A DNA stretch of 64,000 bases from Pseudomonas fulva (GCF_015680705.1 NZ_JADNYP010000009.1:1-64000), one strand, 5' to 3'. Counted from the stretch's first letter, positions 36,214-45,440 are shown. Numbers and translations are program-made. The notes: generated from the sequence alone by a model not told the origin.

Positions 36214-37971
36214 TTACAGCGTCCGAAGCATCTCCCAGAACGATGCCCCTACGCCCGTGATGCTTTCGCCGGCGATCAAGCCCGCTGCCGCGGTAATTGC
36301 AAAGCGCTCCGTGACGCTCGGCCAACGGCAGCTGACCAGCCAGGTCAGCACCGCGCCAAGGCCCATCATCATGGCGATCGACGCCGGCAATATGAATGCC
36401 AACCCCAGCGCGGCGGTACTTGGCAGCCAGCGGGCCGTTCGAGGCGGCAGCAGGCTGTCCAGCGCGCCCAGCAACACGCCAATGGCACTACCGGCCACTA
36501 TCGCCCAGCGAATCTCTGGCGACAGCGCCCCCAGCCCCTGCGTCAGCGTCTGGGCCACTGCCTTCCAGGTCGCGACGGCCGGTGCGGGCCACTGCTCGGT
36601 GAGCAGCATGGTGTGCGGATCAGGGATGAGCATCAGGTACACCAGCACGCCAACCACGCTGCCGATGAAGATACCCAGGCATTGCGCGATCAGCTGCTTG
36701 TGCGGCGTCGCGCCAATCGCCAGGCCGACCTTGAAGTCGTTCATCAGGTCGGTGGACTGCCCGGCCGCGCCACCCGCCGTATTGGCGCTCATCAGGTTGA
36801 CCGGCACTTGACCTGGGGCGATAAGACCGAAGCCGAGCTGCGACAGCTTGCCAATGGCGCCGATTGGCGCGATGCCAGTGGCGCCGACCACGCGCGCCGC
36901 GACCACGGCAAGGCAAATCGCCAACGGAATGCTCAACAGCGCCATCCACCAGTCGATCCCGAACAGCAGCGCCTGCAGGGTCACCACCAGCGCGATGGAC
37001 AGCAGCAGGCCAGCCGCAGGCCCTGCTGAAAACCGCAGCCTGGCGTGTGGTGCCCGGCTCGCGGAGAAGTTGCCGGGTCGTCGCCGTGGCACTTGGAACA
37101 GACGAACCGCCAATGAAGTCAAGGTGGCACAGACCATCAGGCTCACGCCCGGCCACAACAGCCACTCCACCAGCGTGGCGAACTGCGGTCCGCTGGCGTT
37201 CGGGGCAAGCACCACCAAGGCCCGGTCGACCAGCCACGGCGCCAGGCCGCCCCAGGCCAGCGCGGCGCCGAACAGCAGCGTCAGGCCCACGCGAATGCCG
37301 ATGATGCTGCCGAAGCCGATGAGCAACAGCGAGGGCTCCAGCGTGAAGGTCAGACGCTCGAGCGCAGGCGTGGGCGCCCAGCGCGGTATCGCCCAGACGA
37401 AGCCGTCGATCCACTTCACCAGCCCTGACAACAGCGCGGCGCTGAACAGCACCTTGATCCGCGTCATGGCTTCGCGCCCATGACGGTAGATCTGCTGCAG
37501 CGTTTCCAGCGTCGCCATGCCTTCGGGGAACTTCAGGCCATGATCGTTGAGCAAGGCCGGACGCAGATACCAGGCGATCCAGATGCCCAGGAAACTCACC
37601 GAAAAGACCCAAGCCATCATCGGCACCGGATCCAGTTGCTGGCCGGTGAGCAGCGTATAGGCAGGAATAGGCGCGACCAGCCCGCCCGAGATGATCGAGG
37701 CAGCGGCCGAAGCCACGGTCTGGTTGATGTTGCTTTCGTGCAATGACCACCCGGGCCGATCCTTCTTGCGCCCCGCCAAGCCCTGCCACAGGGCGAAGCC
37801 GACCAGCAACGCGATGATCGACATGTTGAACGACCAGCCGATCTTTAGCCCCGCGTAGACATTCGATGGCGTGAGCACGATGCCCAGCACCGCGCCGGTG
37901 AGCACCGCCCGCAGGCTCAGTTCACGTTCGACGCGAACCGTGGCGTTGGCGGTGGGGGGAGCATGGCCCAT
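36214..37971 (-). CDS. OPT-family oligopeptide/metal-chelate transporter
   Basis: This 585-aa membrane protein has about 14-16 helices. Family hallmarks include TPSNVYAGLKIGWSFNMS near the N-terminus and HESNINQTVASAAASI shortly after. NTAGGAAGQSTDLMNDFK lies around residue 410. OPT proteins import peptides or metal-siderophore complexes by proton symport. Start ATG 37971 (MGHAPPTANAT) is used. The longer frame would run through the repeat element upstream. The gene has no partner and stands beside the remnant cluster. Confidence 0.85.
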   Translation of the reverse strand: MGHAPPTANATVRVERELSLRAVLTGAVLGIVLTPSNVYAGLKIGWSFNMSIIALLVGFALWQGLAGRKKDRPGWSLHESNINQTVASAAASIISGGLVAPIPAYTLLTGQQLDPVPMMAWVFSVSFLGIWIAWYLRPALLNDHGLKFPEGMATLETLQQIYRHGREAMTRIKVLFSAALLSGLVKWIDGFVWAIPRWAPTPALERLTFTLEPSLLLIGFGSIIGIRVGLTLLFGAALAWGGLAPWLVDRALVVLAPNASGPQFATLVEWLLWPGVSLMVCATLTSLAVRLFQVPRRRPGNFSASRAPHARLRFSAGPAAGLLLSIALVVTLQALLFGIDWWMALLSIPLAICLAVVAARVVGATGIAPIGAIGKLSQLGFGLIAPGQVPVNLMSANTAGGAAGQSTDLMNDFKVGLAIGATPHKQLIAQCLGIFIGSVVGVLVYLMLIPDPHTMLLTEQWPAPAVATWKAVAQTLTQGLGALSPEIRWAIVAGSAIGVLLGALDSLLPPRTARWLPSTAALGLAFILPASIAMMMGLGAVLTWLVSCRWPSVTERFAITAAAGLIAGESITGVGASFWEMLRTL

Positions 37972-38065
37972 GGCAAATCCTTCGTGAAGATCGCAAGCGC
38001 GGTCAGCACAACTGAACCCCGACAGCCATGAAGGTTCACTGATGCTTCTGGAGGTGATGGCTTTA

Positions 38066-38217
38066 GGCTTTGTACGGAAAGTCGCCGAGCGGCGATCAGG
38101 CAAGGCGAAAACAGGCGAGCAACGGCCGGGGTCGCGCTCGACTTTACTGGTTGTAAATGAGCATTCCATGCCTGTTTTCAGCGTAGCCTGATCGTCGCAC
38201 AGGCATTTTTCGTAAGC
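38066..38217. repeat. Dispersed inverted-repeat element (copy B, complete)
   Basis: This 152-nt copy has both arms. The left arm reads TTTGTACGGAAAGTCGCCGAG, then GATCAGGCAAGGCGAAAACAGGC. The right arm is the imperfect reverse complement, GCCTGTTTTCAGCG, then CCTGATCGTCGC and TTTTTCGTAAGC. The centre holds TTTACTGGTTG-AAATGAGCATTCC, as in copy C. No ORF is present. It lies between the OPT gene and a small membrane protein gene. Confidence 0.7.
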
Positions 38218-38356
38218 AGCCGCTATCTTGCTGCGCTGCCCCGGGGCGATACTTCGACCATTGGCACCACGCACTTTGATTATCTGGCGCAAGGCAATAT
38301 CCTGACCTCGACATGTGCTTGCGCGCATAGGCCACTGTCACGGAGCAGTCAACGAA

Positions 38357-38779
38357 ATGGACAGGTTTCTCATGCTTCGGATCGTTCTCACGATCGTCGC
38401 GATACTCGGCATGGGACCGGTTACCTTGGCCTTCTCATGGTTCGTACCGTTCCTTTTGATATCGATGGCCGCTACCGGCTTCTACGGATACCAATCATTG
38501 GTCATCGGTTTCTCCACCGTGGCGCTGTGCGGATGCTGGAAGGCCTACACCCTGGCGATGGCCGTCAGGCCGACCCTGCGCCGTGAGTGGCTGGCGATAG
38601 TGGGCACGCTGGTGGCCCTGGCCTGGGGGGTCATCTGGGGCAAGCAGTTCGAGAAAGACCCAACCTGGCAGCTCGGTTTCCTGATGCCTGGCCTTACCGC
38701 CACGGTCATGCTCATGGTCACGGCCTGGCGGAGTTGGCGAGCACCATCCGCTTGCGTAAACAGCAAAGCCGATCGATGA
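38357..38779 (+). CDS. Small integral membrane protein, unknown function
   Basis: This 140-aa protein has about four hydrophobic helices separated by short loops. The last residues are polar. I recognise no family. The start ATG 38357 (MDRFLMLRIVL) is supported by the onset of the first helix, though there is no strong ribosome-binding site. It follows the inverted-repeat element. Confidence as a gene is moderate. Confidence 0.55.
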   Translation: MDRFLMLRIVLTIVAILGMGPVTLAFSWFVPFLLISMAATGFYGYQSLVIGFSTVALCGCWKAYTLAMAVRPTLRREWLAIVGTLVALAWGVIWGKQFEKDPTWQLGFLMPGLTATVMLMVTAWRSWRAPSACVNSKADR

Positions 38780-38898
38780 AGCTCGTGCGCCTCGACGGCT
38801 GCCTGGGTGACGCGGGTGCCAAGCTGGATGCCTTGGCCGCAGCGGTGCTGGCTCGGCTGCCCATGGCGCCATGACCGTCGACTCGCCGCACGGGGCGA

Positions 38899-39516
38899 TC
38901 AGCGCATCGCCGCCAGCTTGATCCCGAACCCGAGCAGACAGCATCCAGCCAGGCGTTCCAGCACCGTGCCAACCCGCGGATTGGCCCGCATGCGTTCGGC
39001 CAGGCCGTGGGTCAATAGTACGACGAGCAACCCATAGAGAAAGGTCACCAGCGCCACGGTCGCGGCCATGAAGCCGAAGGTGAGCAACCCCTGATGACGC
39101 AGCGGATCGACGAACAATGGGAAGAAGGCCATGTAGAACATGATCGCCTTGGGGTTGAGCAAGGTGATCATCATGGTCTGGCGCAGGAAGTGACCATTGT
39201 CCATGCGACGCTTGCGCGGCGTGGCGCCGGGCTTGCCGAGCAGCATCCGCAGGCCCAGCCAGGCCAGGTAGGCAGCGCCTGCCCATTGCAGCACGTGGAA
39301 CGCCGCCGGGTACGCGGCCAGCAAGGTGGCCATGCCGGCCACGGCCAGCCACAGCAGGACCTGGTCGCCGAGGATCACGCCACAGGTCGCTGCCAGGCCA
39401 GCCTTGACGCCGCCCCTGCCCGTGGCGGTCATCAGGGCAAGGTTGCCAGGGCCAGGGATGGCCAGAACGACGATGAAAGCGATGACGAAGGCGCTGTAGT
39501 CGGTCACTCCGAGCAT
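38899..39516 (-). CDS. RhtB/LysE-family amino acid exporter, third copy
   Basis: This 205-aa membrane protein carries AIPGPGNLALMTATGRGG, the N-terminal family signature. LLNPKAIMFYMAFFPLF follows in the middle. It is most like the LeuE/RhtB branch. It is divergent from the MFS gene at 39723, with no regulator in between. Substrate unknown. Confidence 0.85.
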   Translation of the reverse strand: MLGVTDYSAFVIAFIVVLAIPGPGNLALMTATGRGGVKAGLAATCGVILGDQVLLWLAVAGMATLLAAYPAAFHVLQWAGAAYLAWLGLRMLLGKPGATPRKRRMDNGHFLRQTMMITLLNPKAIMFYMAFFPLFVDPLRHQGLLTFGFMAATVALVTFLYGLLVVLLTHGLAERMRANPRVGTVLERLAGCCLLGFGIKLAAMR

Positions 39517-39722
39517 GGGCGAGTCTCTTGAGCAGGTGTTGGTAACTGGAACGGCAGTCTATCACCGCCACGAAGGCCGAGAGCAGCCAAGCTGGTGCTC
39601 AATGCCAGCCTTGGGCGAATCGCCGCCTCCGCGCACCAGCGGGGCAAATCGTTAGCCTGCTTTCTTTTTTCCCTCCTGACCTGCATCATGTGGCCATACC
39701 ACCGATTCCCGCGAACCAGCCC

Positions 39723-40910
39723 ATGAACGCGCGCCAGCCTGCTCCCGGCCAGACCTCATCGATCACCCGACAAATCCTCGCGATCGTCTTCCACACCTTC
39801 ATCGCTTTCCTGTGCATCGGCTTGCCGATCGCCGTATTGCCCAGTCATGTGCATGACCAGATGGGGTTCGGCGCGGTCACCGCCGGGATCACCATCGCCT
39901 CGCAGTACCTGGCCACCCTGCTCAGCCGCCCGGTTGCCGGGCGGGTGGTGGACACGCTTGGTGGCAAGCGGGCGATACGCTACGGGCTGTACGGCATCAT
40001 TGGCTGTGGGGTGCTGACCTTGCTGTCGAGCTGGTCGTTGGGCCTGCCAGCGCTGAGCCTCGCGCTGCTACTGGGTGGACGCTTGCTGCTCGGCCTGGCT
40101 CAGGGGTTGATCGGTGTCGCGACCTTGAGCTGGGGCATTGGCCAGGTTGGTACCGGCCATACCGCCCGGGTGATTTCCTGGAACGGCATCGCCTCCTACG
40201 GCGCCATCGCCATTGGCGCCCCGCTGGGGGTGCTGATGGTCGATGCGCTGGATTTTGCCCTGCTGGGGCCGGCCTTGATCGGCCTGGCTGGCGTGGCCTT
40301 GCGGGTTCTGCACCGGCAGACGGACGTGAGCGTGACGCGCGGTGAGCGCCTGCCCTTCTGGTCGGCCTTTGCCCGTGTCGCGCCATGTGGCGTCGGCTTG
40401 ACCCTGGCTTCGATCGGCTACGGCACGCTGACCACCTTCGTCACCCTGTATTACCTCGAGCGCGGCTGGGTTGGCGCGGCTTGGTGCCTGACGGTCTTCG
40501 GCCTGTGCTTCATCCTGTCGCGGCTATTGTTCGTCAACGCCGTGAACCGCTTCGGCGGCTACCCGGTGGCCATGGCCTGCATGGCCACCGAAGTGGTCGG
40601 TTTCGTCCTGCTCTGGCTGGCCCCTGCCCCCGCCTGGGCGCTGCTTGGCGCCGGACTGGCTGGCTTTGGCCTGTCGCTGGTGTATCCGGCGCTCGGCGTC
40701 GAGGCCATCAAGCAGGTGCCCAGCAGCAGCCGGGGCGCTGGGCTCGGGGCCTATGCGGTGTTCTTCGATCTGGCCCTGGCCACTGCCGGTCCGGCAATGG
40801 GCGCGCTGGCCGCCCGAGCCGGCTATGCCTCGATCTTCTGCATGGCGGCGTTGCTGGCGCTGGCAGGGGTCGCCCTGGCCGCGCTGTTGGCACGACAGGC
40901 GGCGCGCTGA
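39723..40910 (+). CDS. MFS transporter (YhhS/YfcJ-like)
   Basis: This 395-aa protein has 12 predicted helices. The first loop motif GRVVDTLGGKRAIRYG matches the MFS G-x-x-x-D-R-x-G-R/K-R signature. Its overall pattern (PIAVLPSHVHDQMG, YFLERGWVGAAW-like) resembles the YhhS/YfcJ arabinose-efflux-like family. I choose ATG 39723 rather than a GTG 33 nt upstream because it gives the usual short N-tail. Substrate unknown. Confidence 0.8.
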   Translation: MNARQPAPGQTSSITRQILAIVFHTFIAFLCIGLPIAVLPSHVHDQMGFGAVTAGITIASQYLATLLSRPVAGRVVDTLGGKRAIRYGLYGIIGCGVLTLLSSWSLGLPALSLALLLGGRLLLGLAQGLIGVATLSWGIGQVGTGHTARVISWNGIASYGAIAIGAPLGVLMVDALDFALLGPALIGLAGVALRVLHRQTDVSVTRGERLPFWSAFARVAPCGVGLTLASIGYGTLTTFVTLYYLERGWVGAAWCLTVFGLCFILSRLLFVNAVNRFGGYPVAMACMATEVVGFVLLWLAPAPAWALLGAGLAGFGLSLVYPALGVEAIKQVPSSSRGAGLGAYAVFFDLALATAGPAMGALAARAGYASIFCMAALLALAGVALAALLARQAAR

Positions 40911-41200
40911 ACTGCGATAGCCTCCGGTCAGCGACAACTTCTCGACGTGCCGCGAAAAACAACTACCCCACAACAACCCGACATCCCATTACGCGACACG
41001 CCCCACTTATATATCCATTCCCACTTCAAGAGAAACTATAACTCAACAGAACGCTCACTCGTTTTTGACGCCGGTATCCCGCCGCGACAAAAGTGTTTCA
41101 TTGGCGTCAGAATACTGTAAATAAAATATTACACGATTAATGGCGCATCGCCATTTAATGAAATACAGTGTCTTCACCCAGTCGCAAATGCACCGAAGTC
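40911..41200 (+). promoter_or_regulatory. AT-rich upstream region of the curli operon
   Basis: This 290-nt region between the MFS gene and csgE contains an AT-rich island (41110-41145, with ATAAAATATTACACGATTAA) that stands out from the GC-rich genome. TTGACG (41065-41070) and TTGGCG (41101-41106) are possible -35 boxes, with TAAAAT near 41122 as a possible -10. No gene is present. Curli operons are commonly under complex control such as CsgD-type regulators, but no csgD is in the window. Confidence 0.45.
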
Positions 41201-41644
41201 ATGAACTATTCCACGCTCATCAAGATGATTGTGCTGCCGCTGTGCGTCGTCTCGACGGCACATGCGCAGGATACGGTCAGCCCCACGCAAAGCCTGTCCG
41301 AGCAACGCACGCTCAGCCGGGCCGAGGTGGCCGGACTGGTGGTGGGGCAGACGGTCACCCTGGCGGGCCGGGCGTTCTACGACAGTTTCGCGACGGCATG
41401 GCAGGAGCTGGACGAGGCCGGGCGTTTCAGCGTCGCGATCAGCGAGCGTCCGACCGCGCGCCTGGGCAGCCAGGTGTTCGTCGACTATGGCAACCGGCGC
41501 CTGCTGCAGATGTTTCTGCCGCCCAACCGCACGCAGATCCCCGCCTTGGGCGCGGATGCCGCGGCCCAGGTATTCCAGGCCATCCTCGACTACCAGCTTG
41601 CGCAGTTCTTCGGTGACCCGGACCTGGGTCGTGACGAATTTTGA
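41201..41644 (+). CDS. csgE: CsgE, curli assembly adaptor
   Basis: This 147-aa protein has a signal peptide (about 1-22, TAHAQD) followed by the CsgE domain. Conserved segments are LVVGQTVTLAGRAFYD and SQVFVDYGNRRLLQMFLPPNR. CsgE caps the CsgG channel and directs curlin subunits to it. ATG 41201 is chosen over an upstream start because it begins the signal peptide. It is the first gene of the csgEFAGBC operon. Confidence 0.92.
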   Translation: MNYSTLIKMIVLPLCVVSTAHAQDTVSPTQSLSEQRTLSRAEVAGLVVGQTVTLAGRAFYDSFATAWQELDEAGRFSVAISERPTARLGSQVFVDYGNRRLLQMFLPPNRTQIPALGADAAAQVFQAILDYQLAQFFGDPDLGRDEF

Positions 41645-41658
41645 AGGGAGCATGCAGA

Positions 41659-42084
41659 ATGTTTCGCGTATCAGCCATTTTATCGAGCCTGGCCCTGTGC
41701 ACCGCGCTAGTTGGCGTGGCGCCGGCAAGCGAGCTGGTCTATGTACCGAACAATCCGTCCTTTGGCGGCAATCCGCTCAATGGCCCGGTATTGCTGAACC
41801 AGGCCAACGCGCAGAACAAGTTCACGGAAAAGTCCAATTCCGGTTCATCGGCGCAAACCGCTCTGACGCAGTTCAACAGCATGTTGCAGAGCGCCATTCT
41901 CAGTCGCGTGTCGTCGGCCGTGACCTCGAGCATCGTCGGTGCCGATGGCCGCCTGACGCCTGGCACGGTCGAAACGACCGACTTCACCATCACCATCACC
42001 AACCTTTCCGGTGGCCTGTTGCAGATCGTCACCACCGACAAGACGACAGGCCAGACTACCCAGTTTCAAATAAACCAGCCTTGA
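41659..42084 (+). CDS. csgF: CsgF, curli nucleation/anchoring protein
   Basis: This 141-aa exported protein has a signal peptide (about 1-23) and the CsgF N-terminal region YVPNNPSFGGNPLNGPVLLNQA, which inserts into CsgG. CsgF links the pore to the nucleator. It starts 14 nt after csgE. ATG 41659 is preceded by GGGAG. A TTG 18 nt earlier is possible but would extend the signal peptide without need. Confidence 0.92.
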   Translation: MFRVSAILSSLALCTALVGVAPASELVYVPNNPSFGGNPLNGPVLLNQANAQNKFTEKSNSGSSAQTALTQFNSMLQSAILSRVSSAVTSSIVGADGRLTPGTVETTDFTITITNLSGGLLQIVTTDKTTGQTTQFQINQP

Positions 42085-42206
42085 ACTTCTGATGTAACGA
42101 CTGCTGTAAGAAAAACCTGTTGTGCGCACTGTTGTGCAATCGGCGGGCAGGTATACCTGCGTCAAGAAATGCAATAACCCACCCTCTGGAACATAGGAAG
42201 TCATCC

Positions 42207-43358
42207 ATGAACGCACGTAAATCGCTTCTGTCCATTGCTGTACTGGTTGCCCTGTCCGGCGCTGCCCTCGCCGATGGTGGTTCGGTCAATACCCGCCAGG
42301 CGGGCGACCACAACGTCCTGACCGTCGACCAGGCATTCGCCGCAGGTTCCAACGTCACCATCAAGCAGACCGGCAGCCAGAACGATTCGGCCGTCAACCA
42401 GACCGGTGCCCGCAACAACGCCACCGTCAGCCAGGCTTCCGCCGCTTCCCTGCCCAGCGGGGTCGACCAGGTCGCGCGCCTGAATCAGGGCGGCGAGCGC
42501 AACGATGCCAGCATCTACCAGCAAGGCACCACCGCCGGCAAGGCCAGCGCCACCATCAACCAGGCGCTGCATGGCGGCAGCCACAACAAGGCCAGCATCA
42601 GCCAGGTAGCCGGTCGCGACAACGCCACCGCGCTGATCAACCAGGCCGGCACCGCGAACAAGGGCTTCATCAATCAGGAGAAGACCATCGCCGGCGCCGC
42701 CACCATCAACCAGAACGGCATTGGCAACTACGGTGAGATCAACCAGACCGACAGCTACATCGGCGAATCGGTCAAGGTGTCCCAGACCGGCCTGGGCAAC
42801 AAGGGTCTGATCAACCAGTACGACACCGACTTCAAGAACGCCAGCATCGACCAGGGTGGCCTGAGCAACTACGGCTACATCGAGCAGACCGGGGCCAACT
42901 TCGGCGGGGCCGACATTGCCCAGAACGGCAGCTTCAACCACGCCCGCGCCCTGCAGCGCTCGGGTAACAACATGAATGCCAGCATCGTCCAGACCGGCGT
43001 CGGCAACCGCGCCACCACCGACCAGGCGGGCCATGATCACACAGCGACAATCAAGCAGGACGGTGCGCACAATGGCCTGGCTTCGGTCACCCAGCGCGGC
43101 AATACCCAGACCGCCAGCGTGACCCAGGACTGGGGCAGCAACAACGTGGCCTTTGTCGATCAATCTGGCGCGCACAACGAAGAGACACTGCTGCAGAGCG
43201 GCTTCAACAACAACGCCAGCGTGACCCAGAGCGGCTTCGGCGCGGCCGGCGTCGGCTACGTCAACACCGTCAGCCTGACGCAGACTGGCAACCTGCATTC
43301 GGCCACCGTGAGCCAGTCCGGCGGTGCCGGCAACAGCGCCGTGATCGTCCAGCGTTAA
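42207..43358 (+). CDS. csgA: Curlin-repeat major amyloid subunit (CsgA-like, extended)
   Basis: This 383-aa protein has a signal peptide (about 1-22, ALADGG) and a body of about 17 curlin repeats, with recurring NxAxxxQxGxxN units such as NATVSQA, NKASISQV and NASVTQSG. E. coli CsgA has five repeats and is about 150 aa, so this subunit is much longer. It forms the fibre extracellularly after export through CsgG. Many N and Q residues at fixed spacing support a beta-helical amyloid. The sequence is intact with no frameshift. Confidence 0.88.
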   Translation: MNARKSLLSIAVLVALSGAALADGGSVNTRQAGDHNVLTVDQAFAAGSNVTIKQTGSQNDSAVNQTGARNNATVSQASAASLPSGVDQVARLNQGGERNDASIYQQGTTAGKASATINQALHGGSHNKASISQVAGRDNATALINQAGTANKGFINQEKTIAGAATINQNGIGNYGEINQTDSYIGESVKVSQTGLGNKGLINQYDTDFKNASIDQGGLSNYGYIEQTGANFGGADIAQNGSFNHARALQRSGNNMNASIVQTGVGNRATTDQAGHDHTATIKQDGAHNGLASVTQRGNTQTASVTQDWGSNNVAFVDQSGAHNEETLLQSGFNNNASVTQSGFGAAGVGYVNTVSLTQTGNLHSATVSQSGGAGNSAVIVQR

Positions 43359-43430
43359 CCGTCGCCGTTCGGCTTTTATCGATGTCGTTCCCCGCCCACC
43401 GCGTGGCGGGGATTTCACTGGAGTACGAGC

Positions 43431-44300
43431 ATGCGCGCCCGCACACTGTCACTGATGATTTTCGCGGCGGTCCTGGCAAGTGGTTGCGTCACCTCCAAGC
43501 CAGCTGGCACCACGTCCGCTGCGAGCATTTCCCCGCCGACCCAGAGCACACGGGACCTGATGCAACTGCCGGCACCGGCCGGCCCGATTTCCGTCGCGGT
43601 GTACGGCCTGCGCGACCAGACCGGTCAATACAAGCCCTCGCCCGACAGTTCGTTTTCCACCTCGGTCACCCAAGGCGCGGCATCGCTGTTGGTGACCGCG
43701 CTGCGCGACTCGCGCTGGTTCAAGCCGGTCGAGCGCGAAAACCTGCAGGACCTGCTCACCGAGCGCAAGATCATCCGCGCGCTGGAGCTGCCTCAGGACC
43801 AGGCCCAGGTACAGTTGCCCTCGCTGCGTCCGGCCAACCTACTGATCGGCGGCGCCATCGTCGCCTATGAAAGCAACGTGCGCACCGGTGGCCTTGGCGT
43901 GCGCTACCTGGGCATCGGTCCCTCGGAGCTGTACCGGCAGGACCAGGTAACCATCAACCTGCGCGCGGTGGATATCCGCACCGGTGACGTGATCCAGAGC
44001 GTGACCACCACCAAGACGGTGTTTTCCACCCAGATGGATTTCGGCGTGTTCAAGTACGTCTCGCTCAAGCACCTGCTGGAAGTCGAAACCGGCTTCAGCC
44101 GCAACGAGCCGGTGCAGCAGTGCGTGCGCGAAGCCATCGAAAGCGCCTTGATCCACCTGATCGCCCAAGGTGTCCGAGACGGCAGCTGGCAACTCAGGAA
44201 CCCCCAAGAGCTCAAGCAACCGTTGCTGCAGGGTTATCTGCGAAGCTACGACGAGCAGACCATGACCCAGCCCATCAGCGACCCGAACCAAGCCCACTGA
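43431..44300 (+). CDS. csgG: CsgG, curli secretion channel lipoprotein
   Basis: This 289-aa lipoprotein has a lipobox LASGC with the acylated Cys at C19. The core matches CsgG: VAVYGLRDQTGQYKPSP, SSFSTSVTQGAASLLVTAL, RDSRWFKPVERENLQDLLTER and the pore-domain IGGAIVAYESNV. It forms the nonameric outer-membrane pore for curlin export. It sits between the two curlin-repeat genes, unlike E. coli where csgG is in csgDEFG. Confidence 0.93.
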   Translation: MRARTLSLMIFAAVLASGCVTSKPAGTTSAASISPPTQSTRDLMQLPAPAGPISVAVYGLRDQTGQYKPSPDSSFSTSVTQGAASLLVTALRDSRWFKPVERENLQDLLTERKIIRALELPQDQAQVQLPSLRPANLLIGGAIVAYESNVRTGGLGVRYLGIGPSELYRQDQVTINLRAVDIRTGDVIQSVTTTKTVFSTQMDFGVFKYVSLKHLLEVETGFSRNEPVQQCVREAIESALIHLIAQGVRDGSWQLRNPQELKQPLLQGYLRSYDEQTMTQPISDPNQAH

Positions 44301-44315
44301 CGATCGGAGACAAGC

Positions 44316-44822
44316 ATGGCGTACCCCAGGCGTTACTGGCACACCGCACTGCTGACGGCCATGCTGGCCTGCACGGGCCTTGCCCAGGCCAGCGACCTGT
44401 TATCGGAAGGCCGCTACGCCGGTATCGGCGGCAGCCGGCTCGACCTGACCCAGGCCGGCAGTTCCAACCAGACCCGTATCGAGCAGGCCGGCCCGGCGCA
44501 GCGCCTGGCGCAGACCCAGACAGGCGTGGCGAACATCGCCAGGATCAACCAGGGCGGTGCCAGCAACCTGGCCGCTGCCTACCAGGTGGGCCTCGGCAAT
44601 GACCTGGCGCTCACCCAGTCGGGCCAGTACAACCAGGCCGCCGTGGTCCAGGCCGGCAGCCACAACCAGGCCGCCGTGGTGCAAAGCGGCGCCTACAACC
44701 AGGCGTTCGTCGGCCAGTATGGGCAGGGCAATCAGGCCAGCGTTACCCAGAGCGGTTTCGGTGGGACGGTCTCGGTGACCCAATACGGCGACCACTCCAG
44801 CGCGACGGTGACGCAACGATGA
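44316..44822 (+). CDS. csgB: CsgB-like curlin nucleator
   Basis: This 168-aa protein has a signal peptide (about 1-26, LAQASD) followed by about seven curlin repeats such as NQAAVVQAGSHNQAAVVQSG. Its short length and position after csgG suggest the minor nucleating subunit, CsgB. The ORF overlaps the next gene by 4 nt (ATGA). Confidence 0.85.
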   Translation: MAYPRRYWHTALLTAMLACTGLAQASDLLSEGRYAGIGGSRLDLTQAGSSNQTRIEQAGPAQRLAQTQTGVANIARINQGGASNLAAAYQVGLGNDLALTQSGQYNQAAVVQAGSHNQAAVVQSGAYNQAFVGQYGQGNQASVTQSGFGGTVSVTQYGDHSSATVTQR

Positions 44823-45127
44823 TCATGGATTATTCGCAGCTGGCGGTCGCCATCGAGGCTGAACACACGGATACGGCCGTGTTGATCCGACCGCGCATCG
44901 ACAACCCGGTGCCCCTGACCTTGCGCTATCGGTTGACGGTCAGCCAGGTCAGTGGTGGGAACACCTCGAGCATCAATCAGCAAGGCCAGCTGCGCAGCGG
45001 CGAAGTGTCGTCGACCGTCCAGCTCAGCCTGCCTGAGCACGGCCATTGCCTGGCCCGACTCGAAGTGTTCGACGAGCAGGCGCTGATCAAGACGGTCGAT
45101 CGAGACTGCGCACCGAACGCGCCTTGA
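44819..45127 (+). CDS. CsgC/CsgH-like curli chaperone, apparently without signal peptide
   Basis: This 102-aa protein has the beta-rich pattern of CsgC/CsgH amyloid-inhibiting chaperones: LTLRYRLTVSQVSGGNTSSINQQG, then STVQLSL and LARLEVFD. These chaperones are periplasmic, but the start (MIMDYSQLAVAI) has no signal sequence and the upstream frame does not supply one. It overlaps csgB by 4 nt and is the last gene of the operon. The absence of export is odd and is raised as a finding. Confidence 0.6.
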   Translation: MIMDYSQLAVAIEAEHTDTAVLIRPRIDNPVPLTLRYRLTVSQVSGGNTSSINQQGQLRSGEVSSTVQLSLPEHGHCLARLEVFDEQALIKTVDRDCAPNAP

Positions 45128-45171
45128 GCATCGACCTGGCGCCAGAGCCCGCCAACCGACCGATCGCCTGC

Positions 45172-45192
45172 GCGCCCGCTGCCAGCGGGCGC
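45172..45192. terminator. Perfect GC palindrome at the end of the csg operon
   Basis: GCGCCCGCT-GCC-AGCGGGCGC has 9-bp arms and lies 44 nt after the last csg stop. There is no T-tract. It most likely ends or protects the csg mRNA. Confidence 0.5.
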
Positions 45193-45347
45193 AGCGAGGC
45201 AAACCCTCCAGCCGTTCACCCGAGCGCAGCCGGCCGGTAGCTACGTGGCCTGCCGAGGCTTGAGCGGCTAGCCAGTGGACGACGCCAGCGCTCCATCCAA
45301 AGCAGGGGCATTGACAAACCTCGACCATGGATAGACCATGCTCTTAC

Positions 45348-45358
45348 TTGTTGGACAA
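45348..45358. promoter_or_regulatory. Candidate GntR/FCD operator upstream of the amidohydrolase cassette
   Basis: TTGTTGGACAA is a perfect match to the general FCD-type operator TNGTNNNACNA. A TTGACA -35-like box lies at 45311-45316, so the palindrome is placed to block transcription of 45441-47605. The regulator would be the GntR domain encoded at 47712. This is inferred from consensus and context. Confidence 0.5.
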
Positions 45359-45440
45359 CCTACATCCGACAAAATAATGACCACAAGGCCCCTCTGGACT
45401 GCTTGGCTGGCAGCTCAGTCGCTGATCAGGAGATCGATCG

